NCBI GenBank assembly: GCA_964371745.1
Contig: CAYJNS010000038.1
Location: forward strand, 1-9,915
DNA length: 9,915 nucleotides
Origin: CAKOSP01 sp964371745
GTDB taxonomy: Bacteria > Bacillota_I > Bacilli_A > RF39 > UBA660
Direction: 5' to 3'
In this document: positions 1 through 5,371 of the stretch, piece after piece
How the letters are laid out: every line of letters begins with the position of its first letter
How positions within the stretch are numbered: position 1 is the first letter of the stretch
Notes under the pieces: model-generated
What the model saw: the letters and a program-made list of their open reading frames with translations, nothing else
What the model was told of the DNA's origin: nothing
Databases searched by the model: none
Translations under genes and position numbers: made by a program

Positions 1-39
1 ATATCTAAATGTTCAGATAATTCCGAACAGATTCGTCAT

Positions 40-114
40 TGGAGCAAGTGACCGGGATCGAACCGGCATCCTAGCCTTGGCAAGGCCATATACTAACCAT
101 TGTACTACACCTGC
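40..114 (-). tRNA. tRNA-Gly (anticodon GCC)
   Basis: Read on the minus strand this folds as a full cloverleaf. The acceptor stem GCAGGTG pairs with CACTTGC (one G:U pair), followed by discriminator T and an encoded CCA end. The anticodon arm has the loop TTGCCAA with anticodon GCC at 79-81, and the T arm GCCGG/CCGGT encloses TTCGATC. Discriminator U is usual for bacterial tRNA-Gly. It is transcribed away from the LtaS-like gene, from a promoter at 125-153, leaving a leader of only a few bases. The 39 bases downstream hold no convincing terminator or second tRNA. Confidence 0.97.
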
Positions 115-124
115 ATGTAAACTA

Positions 125-153
125 ATTTTAGCAAATAAATGTAAATTAATCAA
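125..153 (-). promoter_or_regulatory. Promoter of the tRNA-Gly gene
   Basis: On the minus strand a -35 box TTGATT (153-148) and a -10 box TAAAAT (130-125) are separated by exactly 17 bases. A TGC just upstream of the -10 makes it an extended -10 element. Transcription would start near 118, about four bases before the mature tRNA. The same hexamers and the TGN element recur in the promoter of the gene at 8513. Confidence 0.7.
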
Positions 154-161
154 GATTAATT
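144..161. promoter_or_regulatory. 18-bp palindrome between divergent promoters (candidate operator)
   Basis: AATTAATC and GATTAATT are perfect 8-bp inverted arms around a two-base AA centre. The palindrome covers the whole -35 box of the tRNA promoter (148-153) and touches the first bases of the -35 box of the LtaS-like gene (160-165). Binding here could affect both promoters. No known regulator is recognised, and AT-rich DNA produces such symmetry by chance more often than balanced DNA. Confidence 0.4.
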
Positions 162-188
162 GAAAAAAAAAGTTAAATTTGTTATAAT
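160..188 (+). promoter_or_regulatory. Promoter of the LtaS/LCP operon
   Basis: A -35 box TTGAAA (160-165) and a consensus -10 box TATAAT (183-188) are separated by exactly 17 bases, giving a strong housekeeping-sigma promoter. Transcription would start near 195, leaving a leader of about 16 bases before the ATG at 211. An A9 run (163-171) begins in the -35 box. The TTG at 160 is in frame with the gene but belongs to the -35 box and lies upstream of the transcription start, so it is not the start codon. Confidence 0.8.
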
Positions 189-210
189 TATTCTAGCAAG
201 AAGGGTTGTA

Positions 211-2244
211 ATGAAAACAATTGTAAAAAATATAAAAAAAACTCTTAGAAAAGTTAATCGTACTTTTTTAGGGTATGTACTAACTAACAAATTATTTTTA
301 TCATATGTCATTTTATCATTACTAGGTTTAGGATTAGCTAGATATTTTACATTGGGAGAAACAATGGATTTTAGAATATTTATAGCTAATATTTCATTGA
401 TTTTAATACTTGGTTCAATAGGTTATTTAGTTAAAATAAAAAATAGATTTAAATACTTTTTTGTTTTATTACTTTTTTATACAGCGCTTGAACTTGTAAA
501 TACTGTATATTATAAATTTTATGCGTCTTTTGCATCTTTTAGTGAACTTGCAACAGCTGGTCAAACAGAAACAGTTTTTGGCTCTATAATTGAAAAAATG
601 AATCCACTTGATTTTATATATATATTACTTCCAATTATATTTTATGTAATTCATTCTAAATTAAAAAGAAGTCCTTATTATAATTATAAAGAAAAAGTAG
701 AAAGAACTAAAAGACGAGCTTTATCAACATTTATGGTAGGTTTATGTGCACTTATATTTATATTTGCAACATCAACTCCAACAGATTATTCTCGCTTGCA
801 AAAACAGTGGAATAGAGTATTAAATGTTGAAAGATTTGGACTTCTGTTTTATCAATTTAATGATATAGTACAAACAGTAACACCTCGTATATCGTCTTTA
901 TTTGGATATGAAGAAGCTGCGCTTGAATTTAATGAATATTATGCAGAAAAAGAGCCTTCACCAGAAAATAAATATACAGGTATTTTAGAAGGTAAAAATG
1001 TTGTATTTATTCACATGGAAAGCATTCAAACATTTTTAATGGATTTACAGTATAATGGTGAAGATGTTCTTCCATTTACTAAACAGTTAGCCAATGAGGG
1101 AATGTATTTTACAGACTTTTATCCACAGATATCAACAGGTACTTCTAGTGACACTGAGTTTACTCTTTTGACTAGTTTGTATCCAGCGGCATCAGGAACT
1201 GTATTTGTAAGTTATCATAATAGATATTATGAAACAAGTATGAAAATAATGGGAAGAAAAGATTATCATACATTTAGTATGCATGGTAATGATTTTTCAA
1301 TGTGGAATAGAACATATGCTCATCCATCACTTGGATATGAAGATTTTTATTTTAAAGATAAATATACATTTACAGATGAAGATAAAGTAGGTCTTGGAAT
1401 TAATGATTCAATGTTTTTTGATCAAAGTTTTGATTATTTAGTAAATATAGAAAATACTTATCCAAATTATATGGGAACAATGATTACGTTATCTAATCAT
1501 TCTCCATTTCCAGATGTTACTAGATATAGTCAAATAGATTTATCAACAACTTATGAAGAAATTAATGAAGAAGGAGTTTTAGAAACATTTACTACAGATT
1601 ATTTAAGTGATGAGTCTATTGGTAAATATATAAAAAGTGCTCATTATGCCGATCAGGCTTTAGGAGAGTTTTTTACAAAAGTAAATGAAAGTGAAAACTT
1701 TAATGATACAGTATTTGTAATGTATGGAGATCATGATGCAAGGTTTAATCAATCTGAAATAAATTATTTATATAATTATGATTATAAAACTGGTCAGTTA
1801 AAAGAAGAAACAGATGAAACATATATACCATATGATGCATTTGATCATGAACTTAATAAAAGTACACCTCTTATTATATGGACTAAAAACGAAGAAGTAA
1901 GAAAAGAGTTAAATGGAACATATGATTATAAAATGGGAATGATTGATGTATCTCCAACGCTTTTAAATATGCTGGGGGAAGTAAATGATTATGCACTAGG
2001 AAATGATATATTTAATACAAAAGAAGAAAATTATGTGGTATTTCCAAATGTAAGTTTTGTAAGTAAAGATATATATTATAATAATTCAACTGGTGAATAT
2101 AAAGCACTTCATGAAGGGGTTATATTAAGTGATGATTATATACCGAGTATAATTGAATCAGCAGAAAAAGATTTAAATATATCAAACTCGATAGTAGTAC
2201 ATGATTTAATTCAAAAAGAAGTTTTAGATAAGGAAGAAGAATGA
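211..2244 (+). CDS. LTA synthase family protein (LtaS-like membrane phosphoglycerol transferase)
   Basis: 677 aa. Start ATG 211 is chosen for the AGAAGGG site five bases upstream and because an earlier in-frame TTG (160) is the promoter -35 box. Five membrane helices (about 28-46, 54-74, 82-100, 132-148, 170-187) precede an extracellular sulfatase-fold domain, the LtaS architecture. Family metal and substrate residues are visible: E270 (HMES), H358 with W365 and R367 (HGNDFSMWNR), H430 (SNHSPF), D507 and H508 (YGDHD). LtaS transfers glycerol phosphate from phosphatidylglycerol onto a growing lipoteichoic acid chain at the outer membrane face. By my alignment to the S. aureus enzyme from memory, the nucleophile Thr position is Ser312 in GTSSDTEF, with T311 beside it. 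The exact donor and acceptor cannot be told from sequence. It is the first gene of an operon with the next two. Confidence 0.9.
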   Translation: MKTIVKNIKKTLRKVNRTFLGYVLTNKLFLSYVILSLLGLGLARYFTLGETMDFRIFIANISLILILGSIGYLVKIKNRFKYFFVLLLFYTALELVNTVYYKFYASFASFSELATAGQTETVFGSIIEKMNPLDFIYILLPIIFYVIHSKLKRSPYYNYKEKVERTKRRALSTFMVGLCALIFIFATSTPTDYSRLQKQWNRVLNVERFGLLFYQFNDIVQTVTPRISSLFGYEEAALEFNEYYAEKEPSPENKYTGILEGKNVVFIHMESIQTFLMDLQYNGEDVLPFTKQLANEGMYFTDFYPQISTGTSSDTEFTLLTSLYPAASGTVFVSYHNRYYETSMKIMGRKDYHTFSMHGNDFSMWNRTYAHPSLGYEDFYFKDKYTFTDEDKVGLGINDSMFFDQSFDYLVNIENTYPNYMGTMITLSNHSPFPDVTRYSQIDLSTTYEEINEEGVLETFTTDYLSDESIGKYIKSAHYADQALGEFFTKVNESENFNDTVFVMYGDHDARFNQSEINYLYNYDYKTGQLKEETDETYIPYDAFDHELNKSTPLIIWTKNEEVRKELNGTYDYKMGMIDVSPTLLNMLGEVNDYALGNDIFNTKEENYVVFPNVSFVSKDIYYNNSTGEYKALHEGVILSDDYIPSIIESAEKDLNISNSIVVHDLIQKEVLDKEEE

Positions 2245-2861
2245 GAAAAAGATTTAAAGTACCATTAATTATATTAATAATAGTAATAATAGTATTACTT
2301 CTTTTTTATGGTATGATGAATTTTTTGAAAACAGATGTTAAAGAAATAGAAGTCCTTCATACTTTAGATGGTTATGGATATTCTTTAGAAGATAGAGATA
2401 ATAAAATATATTCAGATGAATATTATAATTTAGAAAAAATTATTAAATCAGATGAAGTAAATTATGAACAGTATGCCGAAAGTATATCTAAGTTATTTAT
2501 TATAGATTTATTTACGTTAAATAACAAAGTAAGTAAATATGATGTTGGTGGTAGTGAATTTTTAATGCTTGAATATAAAGATAATTATAATTTATCTGTA
2601 ACAGATACTATATATAAATATATTGGTAATATGAATGAAAATGATTTACCTGAAGTTAGTAGTATAAATCTTGATAGTATAAATCCAACAACTTATATAT
2701 TAGATGAAACTGAATATGATGCATATGAAGTAAGTTTAACATGGGATTATGTTAAAGATTTAGAATATGATAAAGTTGGATATATTATAATTATTAAGAA
2801 TGAAAATAAATTATATGTAGTAGAATATAAAAATGAGGTTGAAAATGAAGAATCTGATTAG
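2241..2861 (+). CDS. Single-pass membrane protein of unknown function
   Basis: 206 aa, not recognised. A short basic N-terminus (MRKRFK) and one hydrophobic helix (about 7-28) are followed by about 175 mostly polar residues rich in Asp, Glu, Tyr and Asn and lacking Cys, so a type II protein with an extracellular domain is likely. No lipobox is seen. The start overlaps the upstream stop as ATGA, and an AAGGAAG ribosome site lies inside the upstream gene, so translation is probably coupled. Its place between an LtaS-like polymerase and an LCP transferase suggests an accessory role in anionic polymer synthesis or attachment; that is inference from position only. Confidence 0.85.
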   Translation: MRKRFKVPLIILIIVIIVLLLFYGMMNFLKTDVKEIEVLHTLDGYGYSLEDRDNKIYSDEYYNLEKIIKSDEVNYEQYAESISKLFIIDLFTLNNKVSKYDVGGSEFLMLEYKDNYNLSVTDTIYKYIGNMNENDLPEVSSINLDSINPTTYILDETEYDAYEVSLTWDYVKDLEYDKVGYIIIIKNENKLYVVEYKNEVENEESD

Positions 2862-4800
2862 TAAACTTGCAAAGAGAAATAAATTTATTTTAGGACTCTA
2901 TTTAATTATAGTAGTTGCATTTGGTGTTAGTTTTTTCTTTTTTACTCAAAGTATTTTAAGTTTAAGTGGAATTGAAAATTTTATTAGATACGGGATATTA
3001 ATATTTTTTGGTATTTATTATATTTTATATTTCTTTTATTCACTTGTAAGAATTATTCAAAAAAAATATAAACGATTTATTGTTTATACAGTGTTTACAA
3101 TTATATTTATAATAGGTTTTTTCTTCGGATCTTATTATATAAATGTTTTATATGACGGAATATCTGGATTAAGTGAAAGTGATGAAGTTGTTTATAAAGC
3201 TTATTTAATAAATTTAAATGAGTCTGAGTTTAATGAAGATTCTACAACTGGTATGATAGCTAATAAAAATGATATTGAAGGTTATGAACTTGCTAATAAT
3301 TTAATAGAAAAAGAAAATTTAAATAATGAAGTAAAAGAATATGAAGATTATTATCATATGATAAGTGATTTATATGAAGGCGTAATAGATGCAATATATG
3401 TTCCTAGTAATTATATTTCATTATTTACTTCAGAAGAAGATTTTGCAGATATTGAAGAAGTAACTAAAGTTGTATATGAACATAGTGAAAAATTGGAAAA
3501 TCAGGATAAAACAATTATATCAACAAAAGATTTTGATGAACCCATTTCATTTTTAATTATGGGTGTAGATTCGACAATTGATGGACTTGATGCTAATGCT
3601 GCATTTAATGGGGATACATTAATGCTTTTAACATTTAATCCACATACTTTAAATGTAACAATGATGAGTATACCAAGAGATACAATGGTACCAATTGCTT
3701 GTAATAATAATAAATATGCTAAAATAAATTCATCTGCTGCCTATGGTACAGAGTGTGTAATAGATACTGTATCAAATTTAACAGATATTGAAATAGATTA
3801 TTATGTTAAAATAAATTTCAAAGGTGTAGTTGATTTAGTAGATGCATTAGGTGGCGTAGAAGTTGATGTTGAAAAGCCAGATTATAATACATATAACGGG
3901 CAAGTTTGTGAACAAAATTCTGATAGAGAGTTTGGTAGTGAGCTTATTTGTATGGATTCTGGACTTCAAACTTTAGATGGAGAACAAGCCTTAGCTTATG
4001 CTAGGAATAGAAAACTTTATACATTATCAGATATTGATAGAAATAGGCATCAGCAACAAGTAGTAACGGCTATTGTTAATAAAATAGTCACACTTTCATC
4101 TTTTAAAGATTTTGAAAAAATACTTGATACTGTTAGTAAAAATATAGTAACTAATATGAGTATAGATCAAATTCTTTCTGGATATACGGTTTTAAAAGAT
4201 GTTATGTTAAAATCATTAAGTGGATCGTCTATTGGATTAAATATAGAAAAAAGTTTTTTAGAAGTATATAATATTGCAGTTTATATAGCTAGTAGTGGAA
4301 GAAATTCATCATCGCTAGGATATTACTCAGATTCTCTAGATGATATTGTAAATATGATGAAAATAAATTTAGAAATTAGTGAACCGGAAGTGATTAAAAC
4401 ATTTAGTTTTTCAGTAAATGAACCATATGAGGCAACCACTGCAGGTGAGGGTTTTAAATCAGTAAAAACTGTAACAACTATGGAAAACTTTTTAGGATTG
4501 ACTGAAGCGGAAGCGAAAACTTTTTGTAATGAAAATAATTTAACATGCAAATTTACAATAGTGGATTCTACTAATGAACACTATAATCCATCTTTTAATG
4601 CCGATGCAATAAATTATCAAAGTGTTCACCAAAATACTTTATTAGGTACATTTAATACTGTAGAGTTTTACAAAAATGGCGCAGTTATTGAAACTGTACC
4701 AGAAAATAACACCACTAATAATAGTGGTGTTACGGATAATACGAATGTAGATGAAGAAAATCCATTAGACCCTACTGTCGAAGGAATGGTAAGCGAGTAG
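2845..4800 (+). CDS. LytR-CpsA-Psr (LCP) family wall-polymer transferase with PASTA-like C-terminus
   Basis: 651 aa. ATG 2845 is chosen over the in-frame ATG at 2833 because GAGG (2835-2838) sits six bases before it; the gene overlaps the previous one by 17 bases in another frame. Three membrane helices (14-35, 47-70, 78-100) and an extracellular region (about 112-225) resemble the layout of streptococcal CpsA proteins. The LCP domain spans about 234-415, with D242 (MGVD), D257 (NGDTLM), R278 and D279 (IPRDT), KIN at 293-295, R387 and R389 (AYARNR), and R399 and R401 (DIDRNRHQQQ). LCP enzymes move polyprenyl-linked glycopolymers onto peptidoglycan at the outer membrane face. Residues 541-612 look like a PASTA domain (NFLGLTEAEAKTFC), usually a peptidoglycan-binding module, followed by an Asn/Thr-rich tail. 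Six extracellular Cys (286, 304, 355, 369, 561, 568) could form disulfides. Its last bases form part of its own terminator. Confidence 0.92.
   Translation: MKNLISKLAKRNKFILGLYLIIVVAFGVSFFFFTQSILSLSGIENFIRYGILIFFGIYYILYFFYSLVRIIQKKYKRFIVYTVFTIIFIIGFFFGSYYINVLYDGISGLSESDEVVYKAYLINLNESEFNEDSTTGMIANKNDIEGYELANNLIEKENLNNEVKEYEDYYHMISDLYEGVIDAIYVPSNYISLFTSEEDFADIEEVTKVVYEHSEKLENQDKTIISTKDFDEPISFLIMGVDSTIDGLDANAAFNGDTLMLLTFNPHTLNVTMMSIPRDTMVPIACNNNKYAKINSSAAYGTECVIDTVSNLTDIEIDYYVKINFKGVVDLVDALGGVEVDVEKPDYNTYNGQVCEQNSDREFGSELICMDSGLQTLDGEQALAYARNRKLYTLSDIDRNRHQQQVVTAIVNKIVTLSSFKDFEKILDTVSKNIVTNMSIDQILSGYTVLKDVMLKSLSGSSIGLNIEKSFLEVYNIAVYIASSGRNSSSLGYYSDSLDDIVNMMKINLEISEPEVIKTFSFSVNEPYEATTAGEGFKSVKTVTTMENFLGLTEAEAKTFCNENNLTCKFTIVDSTNEHYNPSFNADAINYQSVHQNTLLGTFNTVEFYKNGAVIETVPENNTTNNSGVTDNTNVDEENPLDPTVEGMVSE
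4701..4732 (-). terminator. Probable terminator of the Lys-rich membrane protein gene, inside the LCP coding sequence
   Basis: TAACACCACTA (4707-4717) and TAGTGGTGTTA (4722-4732) form a perfect 11-bp stem with the four-base loop AATA. On the minus strand the stem is followed by TTTTCT, a short U-tract; on the plus strand it is followed by CGGATAA, so it should not stop the LCP transcript. It lies 70 bases past the minus-strand stop codon and encodes residues 622-630 of the LCP protein, in its Asn/Thr linker. Confidence 0.6.
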
Positions 4801-4817
4801 CTTACTTTTTCTTTTTT
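4789..4817 (+). terminator. Intrinsic terminator of the LtaS/LCP operon
   Basis: GTAAGC (4789-4794) and GCTTAC (4800-4805) form a perfect 6-bp stem, extendable by one G:U pair, around a GAGTA loop. The T-tract TTTTTCTTTTTT (4806-4817) follows immediately. The stop codons of both convergent genes lie in the hairpin. The T-tract is the complement of the Lys codons at the end of the minus-strand gene. On the minus strand no U-tract follows, so it works for the plus direction only. Confidence 0.75.
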
Positions 4818-5230
4818 ACATTTTTTCTTTTAGTAGTGTTTTTTTTCTTTCTTAAATTTGATTTAGATTTAGTTTTACTATGAACTCTAGTTCTAGTATT
4901 GCTATTTGCGTTAGAATTATTTTTCTTAGTATTTGTTTTTTTATTTTGTGTTTCATTATCTTTTTTAGTAACATTTTTCTTAGTCTGATCTTTAACTTTT
5001 GGTGTGACTTTTTTCTTAACAATAGTATTAGTTTCTTCTTTAACTTTTTTAATAGTTTTTTTCTTAGGAATACTTACTTTTGTAATTTCTTTTTCTATTG
5101 TTAATTTAGCTTTTTCTTTTTTTACTTCATCTTTTAAAAGCCAAAATAGAACAAGCGCTATTAATGTTATTAAATAAAGTGCAATAAGTGCAATAAATAT
5201 AATATCAACAGTTTCAAAAGTTTTAGTCAT
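4802..5230 (-). CDS. Small membrane protein with long Lys-rich tail
   Basis: 142 aa, not recognised. The start at 5230 is supported by GTGAGGG five bases upstream; a longer in-frame start at 5269 lacks such a site and overlaps the likely promoter. A short acidic N-terminus and one hydrophobic helix (about 9-32) precede about 110 residues dominated by Lys, Thr, Asn and Ser, ending in KKKK. By the positive-inside rule the tail should be cytoplasmic, where it could bind nucleic acid, ribosomes or acidic lipid head groups; this is inference. The tail is low-complexity, so similarity searches will give compositional hits. It converges on the LCP gene with one base between stops and diverges from the glucosaminidase gene. 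Confidence 0.82.
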   Translation of the reverse strand: MTKTFETVDIIFIALIALYLITLIALVLFWLLKDEVKKEKAKLTIEKEITKVSIPKKKTIKKVKEETNTIVKKKVTPKVKDQTKKNVTKKDNETQNKKTNTKKNNSNANSNTRTRVHSKTKSKSNLRKKKNTTKRKNVKKKK

Positions 5231-5254
5231 AATATCCCTCACTGTTTTTATTAT

Positions 5255-5260
5255 ATTATA
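5255..5260 (-). promoter_or_regulatory. Probable -10 box of the Lys-rich membrane protein gene
   Basis: A consensus TATAAT on the minus strand (5260-5255) is placed to start transcription near 5248, about 18 bases before the ATG. No good -35 box is seen at 16-18 bases. An 11-base A/T homopolymer (5268-5278) occupies most of the expected spacer, so activity may depend on tract length or an activator. Confidence 0.45.
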
Positions 5261-5285
5261 AAGTAACAAAAAAAAAAAGTATTTA

Positions 5286-5322
5286 CTTTACATTTTTTGT
5301 AAAGTTTGTCTAATTTTGTCTA
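5286..5322. promoter_or_regulatory. Inverted repeat and phased TTTGT repeats upstream of the glucosaminidase gene
   Basis: CTTTACA (5286-5292) and TGTAAAG (5298-5304) are perfect 7-bp inverted arms around five T. TTTGT then recurs at 5296, 5305 and 5315, including an exact 8-bp direct repeat TTTGTCTA at 5305-5312 and 5315-5322. The 9-10 base period is about one helical turn, as in binding sites of response-regulator dimers. The block lies between the two divergent promoters, some 20-55 bases upstream of the -10 at 5342. No regulator is identified. Confidence 0.4.
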
Positions 5323-5338
5323 CAAACTATATAGAAAA

Positions 5339-5347
5339 TGTTATAAT
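5339..5347 (+). promoter_or_regulatory. Extended -10 promoter of the glucosaminidase/cohesin operon
   Basis: TGTTATAAT combines the extended -10 TGN with a consensus TATAAT (5342-5347). At 17 bases upstream the sequence is TCTACA (5319-5324), a poor -35 box, which fits an extended -10 promoter or one helped by an activator at the repeats just upstream. Transcription would start near 5354, shortly before the ribosome site AAAGGG (5358-5363). Confidence 0.6.
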
Positions 5348-5371
5348 ATAATATAAGAAAGGGTAGTATTG

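Noticed and set aside
11..28. Weak hairpin GTTCGG/CTGAAC on the minus strand after the tRNA, as a terminator
   Set aside because: The stem needs a G:U pair and is followed by ATTTAGATAT, not a U-tract. The support is too weak.
160..210. TTG start giving 17 extra N-terminal residues on the LtaS-like protein
   Set aside because: The TTG is the first half of a -35 box in a near-consensus promoter with a 17-base spacer. The transcript would start near 195, and the ATG at 211 has a good ribosome site.
2242..2244. TGA read as Trp (Mycoplasma code)
   Set aside because: Trp codons in these genes are TGG, and this TGA makes a regular ATGA stop/start overlap with a ribosome site for the next gene.
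4323..4550. Open frame of 75 codons on the minus strand
   Set aside because: It lies wholly inside the LCP gene in its PASTA-like region, has no recognisable domain or ribosome site, and is a frame shadow.
4880..5104. Open frame of 74 codons on the plus strand, Phe/Ser-rich
   Set aside because: It is the complement of the Lys-rich tail; Lys codons read as Phe on the other strand. It only looks like a membrane protein.
5287..5322. A canonical WalR operator (TGTWAH-N5-TGTWAH)
   Set aside because: The half-site TGTAAA is present but a second one at an 11-base period is not; the repeats here have 9-10 base periods and read TGTCTA.
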